Below, piece by piece: positions 1 through 9,618 of a stretch of 64,000 nucleotides of DNA. The notes beneath the pieces were generated by a model, which worked only from the letters and a program-made list of their open reading frames with translations, was not told the DNA's origin and searched no databases. Every line of letters starts with the position of its first letter. The first letter of the stretch is position 1. Origin of the DNA: Aquimarina intermedia (lineage in GTDB: Bacteria > Bacteroidota > Bacteroidia > Flavobacteriales > Flavobacteriaceae); contig NZ_VNHU01000008.1 in NCBI RefSeq assembly GCF_008124785.1, positions 1 to 64,000 of the forward strand, written 5' to 3'. The position numbers and the translations under genes are program-made.

Positions 1-130
1 TTCATACAGTTTGGACACCTGCGATGTTGTATGGGATGTTTATTTTTTATTGCTGGTTTTTCTGTTAATAGACCTTTAAGTATGGGTAGCACTTTTGTCT
101 TAAGACAACTACTGATCCTTAAACGATAAC

Positions 131-178
131 GTAATTTCCGTTTATATTCACTAAATTAGATACGTTAAACTTACAACT
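131..178 (+). promoter_or_regulatory. TAnnTTAG promoter-like box
   Basis: TAAATTAG at 152-159 lies 77 bases before the ATG of the next gene. It resembles the Bacteroidota -7 box (TAnnTTTG). The 13 bases just before and into it (141-153) recur at 5381-5393, in front of the tricorn gene at a similar distance. No clear -33 TTG element is seen, so the promoter role is inferred. Confidence 0.35.
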
Positions 179-235
179 AGTTGCCTGTAAAATTATTAGC
201 CTTTATTTTGGCTATTACCTATAAAATATAAAGTC

Positions 236-952
236 ATGAAAAAAATACTTGTATTGCTTATTTGCACTTGCGTGTCCTACGGAGTTACAGCGCAGGAAAA
301 GGAAATTATTGGTGCCTGGGAAACCTTTACAACAGCTGAGAACGGAGAAAAACTTAGGAACGTAGCTATTTTTGCAGAGGATTATCAAGTGTCAACCACG
401 TATGATGCAACTACAGGAAAATCTATACACTCTAATGGGGGTACATGGAAATTAGAAGGGGATACGATGATCAAAAAAGTAGAATTCGACTCAGATCACC
501 CTGAGCAAGTAGGAACTGAAGTACGTTTAGGAGTGGTCATTGCTGATAATGAAATCGAAATTAAAGGCAGTGACATACAATGGAACAGAATAGATCATGG
601 GGAGCCGGGAAAGTTACAAGGAGCCTGGTTAATGTCCGGAAGAATTAGAGAAGGAAAAACTCAAGTACGCGATACGAGTAGTCCAAGAAAAACTATGAAA
701 ATTTTATCAGGAACCCGATTTCAATGGATCGCTTACAATACGGAAACCAAGCAATTCATGGGATCTGGTGGAGGAACATATACTACTGTAAATGGTGAAT
801 ACACAGAGAACATCGAATTCTTTTCAAGAGACGACTCCAAAGCAGGACTGAGCTTAAAATTTAACTATGAGCTTATTAATGGTCAATGGCACCACTCAGG
901 ATTGTCAAGTAAAGGTGATCCAATTCTTGAAATATGGAGTGTCCGAAAGTAA
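236..952 (+). CDS. Exported lipocalin-like protein with internal duplication
   Basis: This 238-residue protein starts with a signal peptide (MKKILVLLI..., likely cleaved after TAQ at residue 20), so it is probably periplasmic or surface-exposed. It contains two related halves: GAW at 26-28 followed by GGTW at 68-71, and GAW at 129-131 followed by GGTY at 179-182. That pattern fits two tandem lipocalin-like beta domains of the kind found in many small Bacteroidota exported proteins. No catalytic motif is visible and I cannot assign a ligand. It stands alone, with a promoter-like box 77 bases upstream and a repeat-containing gap downstream. Function unknown. Confidence 0.7.
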   Translation: MKKILVLLICTCVSYGVTAQEKEIIGAWETFTTAENGEKLRNVAIFAEDYQVSTTYDATTGKSIHSNGGTWKLEGDTMIKKVEFDSDHPEQVGTEVRLGVVIADNEIEIKGSDIQWNRIDHGEPGKLQGAWLMSGRIREGKTQVRDTSSPRKTMKILSGTRFQWIAYNTETKQFMGSGGGTYTTVNGEYTENIEFFSRDDSKAGLSLKFNYELINGQWHHSGLSSKGDPILEIWSVRK

Positions 953-1097
953 TTAAAGCATCTTCAAAGAAAAAACGAAAAGCTAATAATACACTAATTA
1001 ATATAACAGCTTGTAAAGGAGATAGCGTACTTATGCATGGTGAGCGATAAAATATTTCTTATATATGGATTCCTTCCAAAAAGAATATAAACGATAT

Positions 1098-1240
1098 AGG
1101 ATGTCTTTCTCTTGGCAGGGAACGATAATCAAGCAAATCGAGGTCGGAAAGGGTAGAAAGCGAATAAAGAATTTTGAATATCGAATGTAGAAATTAAAAC
1201 TTTGAATGTAAAATTCTATAAGTATTCTGTTGCCTGCCAT
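1098..1240. repeat. Diverged copy of the hairpin intergenic repeat
   Basis: This is the most degraded member of an 11-copy family in the window. It keeps the hairpin core (TTTCTCTTGGCAGGGAA near 1103), the GGTCGGAAAGGGTAGAAAGCG segment split over 1143-1163, and the tail of degenerate TTGAATATCGAATG words. The remaining gap from 953 to 1519 holds this repeat and the promoter-like block; I see no gene in it. Confidence 0.6.
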
Positions 1241-1312
1241 CCTGTTTCTTGCCTCCCTTCTATAAACTTTTATCTTCTGGCTAGTGGCTATTAATCAGTG
1301 CCTATCAAAATT

Positions 1313-1384
1313 CGCTTATCTAAAATAAAATATGTAGTTTAGAGACAGTAAAAACCAAATCCCCACCCCGCTTGGTAACTTTTA
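1313..1384 (+). promoter_or_regulatory. Conserved upstream block with TAnnTTAG box
   Basis: The block contains ATCTAAAATAAAATATGTAG followed by a TAGTTTAG box at 1335-1342, then AAAACCAAATCCCCACCCCG. Closely similar blocks occur at 10072-10120 and 18121-18194, each upstream of a + strand gene. Repetition in front of three unrelated genes suggests a shared promoter or leader, or co-mobilised repeat DNA. Here it lies about 180 bases before the Crp/Fnr-type regulator. Confidence 0.4.
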
Positions 1385-1519
1385 TAGTTTCTTTGATGAG
1401 AGACATCTTAGAAATAAACAATCAACAAGGTTAGAGACTAATTTAGTGTAAAATCTAATCTTTAACTTGTGTAAACGATTTCCCTTAACGAACGTTAAAA
1501 AAAAACACCCGAACTAAAA

Positions 1520-2113
1520 ATGAATAGTTTTAATCTGACAACATATTTGACTTCAAATCTTAATATAGATGAAAAAGAAATTTCATCAATAGTTGAAAAC
1601 TGTAAAATAAAAAAGGTTAAAAAAGAGCAATTTCTCTTACGTGAAGACCAACATTGCAATCACACATTTTTTGTAGAAAAAGGGTTGTTAAGACAATTTT
1701 CGATTGATGAAAAAGGAAAAGAACATATCCTATCCTTTGCACCCGAAAATTGGTTTGTAACTGACAGGCAAAGTGCATATTTCGATAAACCATCTGCATA
1801 TTATATCCAAGCGTTAGAAGACAGTCAAGTTGTTATAATAGATGAGAATTTTGTGCAATTACTTTCAAAGAAAATCCCCGCCTTCTCTGACTTTAATAAT
1901 AAATTATTACATAATCATATTCGGCATTTACAGAACAGGATTAATCTGTTATTAAGTGCTGTGGCAGAAGACAGGTATTTACAATTTATTAAAATGTATC
2001 CAGACATACTTTTGAGAGTTCCACAAACAATGGTCGCTTCATATTTAGGAATCACACCAGAAAGTTTAAGTCGTGTCCGTAAGGAATTAGCACAAAAAAA
2101 CTTTAAAAGTTAG
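1520..2113 (+). CDS. Crp/Fnr-family transcriptional regulator
   Basis: The 197-residue protein has the Crp/Fnr layout. An N-terminal cyclic-nucleotide-binding-type beta barrel spans about residues 15-125 (FFVEKGLLRQF, HILSFAPENWFV), followed by a dimer helix and a compact C-terminal helix-turn-helix around 165-190 (VASYLGITPESLSRVRKEL). Bacteroidota members of this class usually lack the Fnr cysteine cluster, and none is seen here, so the effector is unknown. It heads a same-strand cluster with pirin, DUF5996, a TMEM175-like gene and a ferredoxin/GNAT-like gene, and is the obvious candidate regulator of that set. The ATG at 1520 gives a normal family length. Confidence 0.88.
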   Translation: MNSFNLTTYLTSNLNIDEKEISSIVENCKIKKVKKEQFLLREDQHCNHTFFVEKGLLRQFSIDEKGKEHILSFAPENWFVTDRQSAYFDKPSAYYIQALEDSQVVIIDENFVQLLSKKIPAFSDFNNKLLHNHIRHLQNRINLLLSAVAEDRYLQFIKMYPDILLRVPQTMVASYLGITPESLSRVRKELAQKNFKS

Positions 2114-2179
2114 GTTCTTATCATACATCAATGCAGAGGTGCGTTTGCCTATATTAATTTGGGTACAAAATCAAGAGAT

Positions 2180-3058
2180 ATGAAAACAAGAACAGTAGAA
2201 TTAATAGCAAGTCCAAGAGAACCTCATTTCGTTGGCGACGGTTTTAGAGTGCATAATTTTATCCCAAGCGGTTTTAGACTTGATATGCAACGAATGACGC
2301 CATTCATCTTATTGGATTACAATTCAACCTATAATTTTCCACCTTCAGAAAAACCTAAAGGTGTCGGAGTTCATCCACACAGAGGTTTCGAAACTGTTAC
2401 GATAGCCTATAAAGGTAAAGTCGCACACCACGATAGTAGTGGTGGTGGTGGAACTATTGGAGAAGGTGACATACAATGGATGACCGCAGCAAGCGGAGTT
2501 CTTCACAAAGAATACCACGAAGAAGAATGGAGTAAAAAGGGTGGCGATTTTCAAATGGTACAATTGTGGGTAAACCTCCCCAAAAAGGACAAAATGAGTA
2601 CACCAAAATATCAAGCTATTAAATATAACGATATCAACCGTGTCGAATTAAAAAACAATGCAGGACACATAGAAATAATAGCAGGCGAATACAAAGAAAC
2701 GAAAGGAGTGGCTTCAACCTTTACGCCAATACATATGTTGAATGCAAAACTGAACGAAGGTGGAAAAGCTAAATTTCAATTTCCCGCCAATTACAATACT
2801 GCACTACTTGTATTAGAAGGGAACATTATAATCAATGGCGAAGAGGAGGCAACAACAGATCATCTAGCACTTATGGCAAACGATGGGGAAACCTTTGAAA
2901 TCGAAGCAATAGATAATGCCGTTGTTTTAATATTAAGTGGCGAACCTATTAACGAACCCATTGAGGCACACGGTCCTTTTGTAATGAACACCAAAGAAGA
3001 ACTGAAAGAGGCTTTTAACGATTTCAACAATGGCAAGTTTGGTTATTTAGAAGATTAA
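2180..3058 (+). CDS. Pirin family protein (bicupin)
   Basis: This is a bicupin of the pirin family. The N-terminal cupin carries the metal-binding pattern HPHRGFETVT, AHHDS and VLHKEYHEE, as in iron-binding pirins. The C-terminal half contains the conserved GEPINEPIEAHGPFVMNT segment. Pirins act as redox-responsive cofactors, and some have quercetinase activity; the role here is not determinable from sequence. I chose the ATG at 2180 (MKTRTVEL) over an upstream TTG at 2159 because family members start close to this motif. Length is then 292 residues. It follows the Crp/Fnr gene by 66 bases and a second, unrelated-context pirin lies at 45289-46305. Confidence 0.9.
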   Translation: MKTRTVELIASPREPHFVGDGFRVHNFIPSGFRLDMQRMTPFILLDYNSTYNFPPSEKPKGVGVHPHRGFETVTIAYKGKVAHHDSSGGGGTIGEGDIQWMTAASGVLHKEYHEEEWSKKGGDFQMVQLWVNLPKKDKMSTPKYQAIKYNDINRVELKNNAGHIEIIAGEYKETKGVASTFTPIHMLNAKLNEGGKAKFQFPANYNTALLVLEGNIIINGEEEATTDHLALMANDGETFEIEAIDNAVVLILSGEPINEPIEAHGPFVMNTKEELKEAFNDFNNGKFGYLED

Positions 3059-3085
3059 ACTAACAACATTAAAAACAATTTTCTT

Positions 3086-4015
3086 ATGGATAATTCAATA
3101 GCATTACCACTTATACAGTATAAAGGGTATGAACAGAAAAAAATGACCTTGCATCTGTTTTTACAAATTGTGGGTAAAATTCGTTTAGAGTTGTCACCTC
3201 GAAAAAATCATTGGTGGTACGTAACGGAATATATTTCCACTAAAGGATTTACTACTGGATCTATACCCTACAAAAAAGGTATGCATACATTTGATATTAC
3301 AATAAACGTACATCAGCACCAACTCGAAGTCAATACAAGTAAAGGCCAATCAGCAAAATTTTCTTTACTCAATAAATTAACGGTTGCAGAATTCTATCAG
3401 AATTTGTGGTCTATTCTCGAGCAATTTAATATTCCAATTTCTATTTTGGCAAGACCTTACGATTTAGAAATTGATAAACCTTTTAAGGAAATTACCGAGT
3501 ATTATCACTACGAAAAAACTTATACAAAAGATCTTTGGCAAATCCTACTTTGGGTAGATGGAGTTTTTAAAGAGTTTAGCGGACGTTTTTATGGAAAAAC
3601 CTGTCCTGTTCACCTGTATTGGCACTCTATGGATTTGGCGGTAACACGGTTCTCTGGTAAAGAAGCGCCTGCCTTGAGTGATGATGCAAGAATATCAGAC
3701 AAGGATGCCTATACGCACGAGTGCATCAGTTTCGGTTTTTGGGCAGGAGATAAGAATATTCCAGAACCTGCATTCTATTCGTACACCTATCCTTCACCCG
3801 AAGGGTTAGATAGTGAAACATTGGAGCCTTCAACGGCTAAATGGATTGACAGCAATGGAAGCCCAATGGCTATTTTAACATATAACCATCTGTTAGAAGC
3901 AGATGACCCACGTTCGACACTTCTTGATTTTTTGGAATCTGCCTATACAGTGGGAGCTAAAAAAGCCAATTGGGATATTGAGAAATTAAAAGTACCAGAA
4001 CTTGCTGACTTATAA
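3086..4015 (+). CDS. DUF5996 family protein
   Basis: The 309-residue cytoplasmic protein matches the DUF5996 family as I recall it: an N-terminal LPLIQYKGYEQKKMTLHLFL opening, the HWWYVTEYISTKGFTTGSIP segment, and a C-terminal aromatic-rich part (HLYWHSMDLAVTRFSG, ECISFGFWAGD, PAFYSYTYPSP). The family has no established biochemical function and no signal peptide or membrane segment is present. It lies 27 bases after the pirin gene, and its TAA is immediately followed by the remains of a TMEM175-like gene, consistent with one transcript started at the Crp/Fnr gene. Confidence 0.8.
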   Translation: MDNSIALPLIQYKGYEQKKMTLHLFLQIVGKIRLELSPRKNHWWYVTEYISTKGFTTGSIPYKKGMHTFDITINVHQHQLEVNTSKGQSAKFSLLNKLTVAEFYQNLWSILEQFNIPISILARPYDLEIDKPFKEITEYYHYEKTYTKDLWQILLWVDGVFKEFSGRFYGKTCPVHLYWHSMDLAVTRFSGKEAPALSDDARISDKDAYTHECISFGFWAGDKNIPEPAFYSYTYPSPEGLDSETLEPSTAKWIDSNGSPMAILTYNHLLEADDPRSTLLDFLESAYTVGAKKANWDIEKLKVPELADL

Positions 4016-4024
4016 AACTTTGTT

Positions 4025-4602
4025 ATTACGGAAACAGGAAGATTAGAAGCCTTTAGTGATGGTGTATTAGCCATAATTATAACAATAATGGTATTGGAAA
4101 TGAAAGTTCCAGAAGGTTCAAATTTTGAAGCATTAAAACCAGTCCTTCCAGTTTTTCTTACATATGTCTTGAGTTTTATCTATTTAGCGATTTATTGGAA
4201 TAATCATCACCATTTTTTGCAAGCTGTGAATCGAGTGAACGGAAAAATTTTATGGGCAAATCTCAATTTATTGTTTTGGCTTTCACTTTTTCCTTTCGTT
4301 ACTGGCTGGATGGGCGACAACCATTTTGAGATTGTCCCAATTGGCCTGTATGGTGTAATATTATTCATGGCTGCATTGGCATTTAAGATTTTAGTTTATT
4401 TTGCAATAAAAACGAGGGAAAAAATTCGAAAGTCGGCAAAGTTTACAGTATCGATAAACGATTGAACGTTTCGCTTTTGCTTTATTTAGTAGGTATTGCC
4501 ATATCCTTATTTCAGCCTATAATCAGCCTTCTGGTATATTTGGGCGTTGCTATTATTTGGATCAGACCTGACCCAAGAATCGAAAAAACTTTAAAAGATT
4601 AA
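4025..4602 (+). pseudogene. TMEM175-type (DUF1211) K+ channel, broken
   Basis: The reading frame contains the TMEM175 signature GRLEAFSDGVLAIIITIMVLE directly downstream of the DUF5996 stop, but no ATG precedes it: the expected start position holds ATT (4025, giving MTETGRLEAF if used). Translation continues through several hydrophobic helices to a stop near 4465. The missing C-terminal part (VYSIDKRLNVSLLLYLVGIA... to PDPRIEKTLKD, stop 4600-4602) continues in another frame from about 4438. A lost start plus a net frameshift near 4430-4440 indicate a pseudogene, unless both are sequencing errors. Intact homologues are two-repeat membrane potassium channels that use the FSD motif. Confidence 0.75.
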
Positions 4603-4605
4603 GCT

Positions 4606-5107
4606 ATGTTGAAAAAAGAATATACGAACGGAGAAATAACCATTCTATGGAGGCCCGAAAAATGCATTCATTCAGGTATTTGTGTAAAAACATTGCCTAA
4701 AGTTTATAATCCAAAAGAAAGACCTTGGATAAAACCTAAAAATGCCACAACCAAAGAATTGATAAAACAAGTAGCTAAATGTCCATCGGGAGCATTACGT
4801 ATTAAACAGGACAAGAAATCTATGACAAAAATTGGAAGAGAAGACAACGGGAAAAAGGGACGCTTTATAATTTATGAAAATGATAAATTTGCTGGAGAAA
4901 TGACTTATACGTGGGCAGGAAAATCAAAATTCATTATCAACCATACAGGAGTCGAAGAACAGTTTAGCGGAAAAGGATTCGGAAAGAAATTGGTAATGAA
5001 ATCAGTAGAATTCGCACGTAATAATGATTTGAAAATCTTACCACTTTGTCCTTTCGCAAAAAAAAGTATTTGACAAAGATGATAGTATTGAAGATGTTCG
5101 TGCATAA
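4606..5107 (+). pseudogene. Divergent 4Fe-4S ferredoxin domain + GNAT-like protein, frameshifted
   Basis: The N-terminal part (about residues 1-70) is a mono-cluster ferredoxin-like domain with CIHSGICVKTLP and KCPSGALRI. The C-terminal part resembles the small YjdJ-type GNAT acetyltransferase (FSGKGFGKKLVMKSVEFARNN, then LPLCPFAK). In frame, translation stops at 5071-5073 after CPFAKKSI. Removing one A from the run of eight A (5058-5065) restores the family ending VFDKDDSIEDVRA with a stop at 5105-5107. Either the gene has a real slippage lesion or the homopolymer was miscalled. It begins 3 bases after the TMEM175 remnant, as the last member of the Crp/pirin cluster. Confidence 0.75.
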
Positions 5108-5363
5108 GCATTACTGTAAGCTTCCCTTAAAACCGAACTGTTTATAAGTAAGAATAAAATTTTTAATTTGAAACAGATATGGTATGGGACTAAGATCTCA
5201 AACGAGTAGAGAGGTTTTAAATGACAATGTATATTGGAACTCTTAATATGAAACACTTTCTATGATATTCGGATACTCTATATTTTAATGTTAACACGAC
5301 AATAGGGTATTCTATCCAAAGCCTATTTTACCGTAGGTTCAAGTTGATAGGTTCTGCCTACTG

Positions 5364-5415
5364 GCGTATTTTAATTCCAATTTATATTCACTACATTAGA
5401 TCTCTTAAAACCATT
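5364..5415 (+). promoter_or_regulatory. TAnnTTAG promoter-like box
   Basis: TACATTAG at 5392-5399 sits 77 bases before the tricorn ATG, and the 13 bases leading into it match those at 141-153. The rest of the gap from 5108 to 5475 shows no gene or strong hairpin. Confidence 0.35.
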
Positions 5416-5475
5416 CATCTACCCCAAAGACGCACAATTACAAGAAATAGATCACACGAATAAACCTTTTACACG

Positions 5476-8400
5476 ATGAAAAATAATTTTCGACTGCTCC
5501 CGCTGTATGTATTACTAACATTTTATATACAAGTCAACGCTCAAAACGTCACCGATACCAGACTCTTACATTCTCCTGCAGTCAGTGCAGAACATATTGC
5601 TTTTATCTATGCTGAAGATTTGTGGATCGCAGCTAAGGATGGCTCGAGTCCTCGCAGATTGACCATTGACGAAGGTATTGAGTCCAATCCGGTGTTTTCT
5701 CCAGACGGATCCCATATCGCATTTAGTGCGCAGTATGATGGGAATACAGATGTATTTGTGATTCCGTCAAGCGGAGGTATTCCTAAACGACTTACCTGGC
5801 ACCCTTCACCGGATTTTGTTCGAGATTTTACACCCGATGGTTCCAAAGTACTTTTCAATTCGCGTAGGTCAAACTATACTACACGTCATGCAAAATTATA
5901 TACAGTAGCCATTACAGGCGGACAACCTATGGCACTCCCGATTCCAACTGCATTTAGTGCGTCATTATCTCCGGACGGACAGTATGTAGCGTATAATCCG
6001 ATCTATGAGGTATTTGGTCAGTGGAAAAATTATCGTGGAGGTACCCAAGCAAGAATTTGGATCTATGATAACAATACACAAGAAGTGGTCGAAGTACCTA
6101 AACCCAAAGCAGGCGGTAATGATGCAAGTCCACAATGGCTCCAAGACAAGGTATATTTTAGGAGTGATCGCAATGGTGAGTTCAATCTGTATGTCTACGA
6201 CCCGGCTACAAAGGAGGTACGTCAATTGACCAGTTATACCGATTTTCCGGTACTCAATCTGTCTGCCAACGGTTCCAGCTTGATCTATGAACAGGCAGGA
6301 TATCTTCATTTGTTCGATACCGGATCCAATAAAAGTACAAAATTAACCATTGGTATCGCCACTGATTTACTCGAAATGCGAAGTCGCTATGTCTCGGGAG
6401 CTGATTATATTCGAAGTGCCGGTATTTCACCTTCGGGAGCCAGAGCTGTTTTTGATTTTAGAGGAGAGATTATAACCGTTCCCGCCGAAAAAGGGGATGT
6501 GAATAATCTCACCAATACGCCGGGAGTCCATGAAAAATATCCAACTTGGTCTCCTGATGCAAAACATATAGCATACTTTTCGGATGCGAGTGGAGAATAT
6601 GCATTGCATTTAAAATCTACAGCGAATGGAAACGTGATAAATCTTCCGCTTAGTGGAACCGGATTTTATGCTTATTTACACTGGTCTCCCGATAGTAAAA
6701 AACTGTGTTTTGTCGATAACGGACGAAATTTATACGTTACTGACGTTGCTTCCAAAAAGGTGACTAAAATAGCCACCGATGTATTGTATCAGCCAGGCGC
6801 TTTTAGAGACTTATTTGGATCCTGGTCGCATGACTCCAACTGGGTGTCGTATACGATTGTTACCGAAACCAATTTTGAGCAAGCCTTTGCATATTCGGTT
6901 GATCAAAATAAATCCTATGCTATTTCTGACGGACTTTCTAATGTATCAGAGCCTGTCTTTGACCCGAGTGGTAAATATTTGTACATGACCGCTTCAACGG
7001 ATGCCGGACCGGTGGTTAACTGGTTTGATCAATCCAATCAGGACATGGAACTGAGCAATGCAATCTATGTAGTCACCTTGCAGAAAGATTTGATCTCCCC
7101 CTTGATAAAAGAAAATGATGTAGAAGAAGTAAAAGCAATTGCAGAAGAAGAAGAAGAAAAAGACGAAGCGAACAAAAAAGATAAAAAGAAAGACAAAAAG
7201 AAGACGGAAATCAAACCCTTACGTATTGATTGGGAAGGGATTCAGAATCGTATTATCAACCTTCCAATTCCGACAGGTATCTATAGCAACCTAACAAGTG
7301 TTGAAGAAGGAAAACTCATGTACTTATCTCAAAAAGCACACAGTAGTTTTAGAGATCCTCAATCTTTAATGCGCTTTGATTTTGAAGAAAGAAAAGCAGA
7401 AGAAGTAATGGAAGCAGATAGCTTCGAGATTTCGGCAGATGGAAAGAAAATGATGTTTCGCAAAGGAGATGCCTGGGGAATCACCGAAGTAGGGAAAAAA
7501 CCGGAAAATGGTAATCTTGCCATTGATGCCATCAAGGTAAAAATAGATCCGGTCAAAGAGTGGAACAATATATTTGAAGAAACCTGGCGCGTCAACAGAG
7601 ACTATTTTTACGATCCGGGCATGCACGGACTTGACTGGAAGGCTACCAAGGAAAAATACAAACCTTTTCTATCAGATGTTGTAAGCCGAAGTGATTTGTA
7701 TCGTGTAATGCAATGGATGTGTAGTGAACTAGCAGTAGGTCACCATCGTTTTCAGGATCGGGGGGATCGAATGCGAACTCCCGAACGTGTTAGTGTCGGT
7801 TTATTAGGTGCAGATTATAAAATAGCTAATAACCGCTACCAGTTTGAGAAGATCTATGGCGGACTTAATTGGACACCGGATTTACGCTCCCCGTTGACAG
7901 AACCGGGAGTGAATGTCAAAAAAGGAGAATACCTCATTGAAGTTGATGGAAAATCGGTTACTGCGGATCAAAACTTTTTTAGCTTTTTTGAAAATAAAGC
8001 TGATAAAATAGTCACCTTGAAAGTGGGGTCGGATCCAAACGGAAAAGATGCCAGAGAGGTAAAGGTCGTTCCGGTGGATGACGAACGAGCCTTGAGAAAT
8101 CGAGATTGGGTAGAAGGCAATTTAAAAAAAGTGGATAAAGCAACCAACGGACAAGTGGCATATGTATACGTGCCTAATACGGCTGATGCAGGACATGAAT
8201 ACTTTAAGCGATATTTCTTTCCCCAAGTAAATAAAAAAGCAGTGATCATTGATGAGCGACACAACGGCGGCGGTCAGTTGGCAGATTACTATATTGATAT
8301 TTTGAAAAAACCATATCAATCCCACTGGAATTTTAGGTACGGGAAAGATCTGAAAGCACCAAGTGGCTCTATCCAAGGACCCAAGGTGATGCTAATTGAT

Positions 8401-8760
8401 GAAACGGCCGGATCAGGAGGTGATTATTTACCTTGGATGTTCAAGAAATATGGACTCGGTAAATTAATTGGTAAAACGACCTGGGGTGGTTTGGTAGGCA
8501 TACTCGGCTATCCTGAATTTATCGATGGCGGCAGTGTAACCGCCCCGAATGTGGCATTTTATAATGAAGACGGTTTTAGAATTGAAAATGAAGGGGTAGC
8601 ACCGGATATCGAAGTAGAGCAGTGGCCAAAAGAAGTGATGAAAGGTCAAGATCCTCAACTACAAAAAGCAATTGATGTTGTACTCAAGGAACTTGAAGCG
8701 AATCCTGTTACCTACCCTAAGCGACCAGAATATCCGGTAAGAGTGAATAAAGCTAATTGA
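5476..8760 (+). CDS. Tricorn-type S41 peptidase, exported
   Basis: The 1094-residue protein has a signal peptide (cleavage near VNAQ, residue 23). Two WD40/TolB-like beta-propeller regions follow (repeated SPDG motifs, about residues 30-550). Next come a Glu/Lys-rich linker (about 553-590), a PDZ-like segment (about 770-860) and an S41 catalytic domain. Catalytic residues in the tricorn pattern can be placed: His756 in AVGHHRF, Ser980 in DETAGSGGD and Glu1039 in ENEGVAPD. Tricorn homologues degrade peptides released by larger proteases; the signal peptide places this one in the periplasm. It is monocistronic, followed by a long repeat region. Length and domain order are normal for bacterial homologues. 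Confidence 0.9.
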   Translation: MKNNFRLLPLYVLLTFYIQVNAQNVTDTRLLHSPAVSAEHIAFIYAEDLWIAAKDGSSPRRLTIDEGIESNPVFSPDGSHIAFSAQYDGNTDVFVIPSSGGIPKRLTWHPSPDFVRDFTPDGSKVLFNSRRSNYTTRHAKLYTVAITGGQPMALPIPTAFSASLSPDGQYVAYNPIYEVFGQWKNYRGGTQARIWIYDNNTQEVVEVPKPKAGGNDASPQWLQDKVYFRSDRNGEFNLYVYDPATKEVRQLTSYTDFPVLNLSANGSSLIYEQAGYLHLFDTGSNKSTKLTIGIATDLLEMRSRYVSGADYIRSAGISPSGARAVFDFRGEIITVPAEKGDVNNLTNTPGVHEKYPTWSPDAKHIAYFSDASGEYALHLKSTANGNVINLPLSGTGFYAYLHWSPDSKKLCFVDNGRNLYVTDVASKKVTKIATDVLYQPGAFRDLFGSWSHDSNWVSYTIVTETNFEQAFAYSVDQNKSYAISDGLSNVSEPVFDPSGKYLYMTASTDAGPVVNWFDQSNQDMELSNAIYVVTLQKDLISPLIKENDVEEVKAIAEEEEEKDEANKKDKKKDKKKTEIKPLRIDWEGIQNRIINLPIPTGIYSNLTSVEEGKLMYLSQKAHSSFRDPQSLMRFDFEERKAEEVMEADSFEISADGKKMMFRKGDAWGITEVGKKPENGNLAIDAIKVKIDPVKEWNNIFEETWRVNRDYFYDPGMHGLDWKATKEKYKPFLSDVVSRSDLYRVMQWMCSELAVGHHRFQDRGDRMRTPERVSVGLLGADYKIANNRYQFEKIYGGLNWTPDLRSPLTEPGVNVKKGEYLIEVDGKSVTADQNFFSFFENKADKIVTLKVGSDPNGKDAREVKVVPVDDERALRNRDWVEGNLKKVDKATNGQVAYVYVPNTADAGHEYFKRYFFPQVNKKAVIIDERHNGGGQLADYYIDILKKPYQSHWNFRYGKDLKAPSGSIQGPKVMLIDETAGSGGDYLPWMFKKYGLGKLIGKTTWGGLVGILGYPEFIDGGSVTAPNVAFYNEDGFRIENEGVAPDIEVEQWPKEVMKGQDPQLQKAIDVVLKELEANPVTYPKRPEYPVRVNKAN

Positions 8761-9022
8761 CACTAGTAGAAGTAATATTGGACACATAGAGTGATTCAAA
8801 TATTTATTGGTTATTTAGTTTACTAATACATCCGAAAATATCTTAGAACAGCTCCTTTCCCTTGACAGGGAAAGGTTGCTAAGCGAAGCGCGATTGGTGA
8901 ATTTTGAGTTCAGAATTCCGAATATTGAATAAAGGAGTCAAAATTTCAAATGTTAAATACTAAAGTTAAAATTTAAAAGTGTTTTTTTTATATCCATTAT
9001 TTTAAGCTCGCTGTCAAATCAT

Positions 9023-9119
9023 TGTCACCTCGAGCGGAGTCGAGAGGTCGAGCATTACGGTGAAGATTAGGTCTCGACTTTAGTTTATCCTGAGCGCAGA
9101 CGGAGGGCTCGACCTGACA
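9023..9119. repeat. 97-bp REP/MITE-like element, copy 1
   Basis: The element runs from TGTCACCTCGAG to CTCGACCTGACA, which are imperfect inverted repeats of each other. Inside is a second palindromic core (CTCGAGCGGAGTCGAGAGG). The same 97-base length recurs at 9522-9618 and 15909-16005. It carries no coding capacity. The structure fits a short non-autonomous palindromic repeat. Confidence 0.75.
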
Positions 9120-9521
9120 GAGAGGAGCTATCAACAGAACTTTTTATAGCAGATACATCCAAATAACTACTCCTTCCCTTGACAGGGAAAGGTGGCTAAG
9201 CGAAGCGCGGTTGGTGAATTTTGAGTTCAGAATTTTGAATGTTGAATAAAGAAGTCAAAATTTCAAATGTTAAATACTAAAGTTAAAAGTATCCTACATC
9301 CTGATTCATGTTTTACCCGATATATAAATTCATCTTTTGATTTTGTTATCAGTTATTCGAACAGTATACTAAAATTAACTCCTTTCCCTTGACAGGGAAA
9401 GGTGGCTAAGCGAAGCGCGGTTGGTGAATTTTGAGTTTAGAATTCTGAATATTGAATAAAGAAGCCAAAATTTAAAAGTGTTTTTTTTATATCCATTATT
9501 TTAAGCTCGCTGTCAAATCAT

Positions 9522-9618
9522 TGTCACCTCGAGCGGAGTCGAGAGGTCGAGCATTACGGTGAAGATTAGGTCTTGACTTTAGTTTATCCTGAGCGCAGAC
9601 GAAGGGCTCGACCTGACA
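9522..9618. repeat. 97-bp REP/MITE-like element, copy 2
   Basis: Almost identical to 9023-9119 (for example GGTCTTGAC instead of GGTCTCGAC). It is part of the second unit of the 500-bp tandem duplication, so it arose with that duplication and not by independent insertion. Confidence 0.75.

Noticed and set aside
1031..1240. 69-codon minus-strand frame
   Set aside because: It lies inside the diverged hairpin repeat; its composition follows the repeat words.
7700..7760. Possible loss of the tricorn catalytic Ser before His
   Set aside because: AVGHHRF keeps the His, and Gly before it is, as I recall, common in bacterial homologues; Ser980 and Glu1039 are present.
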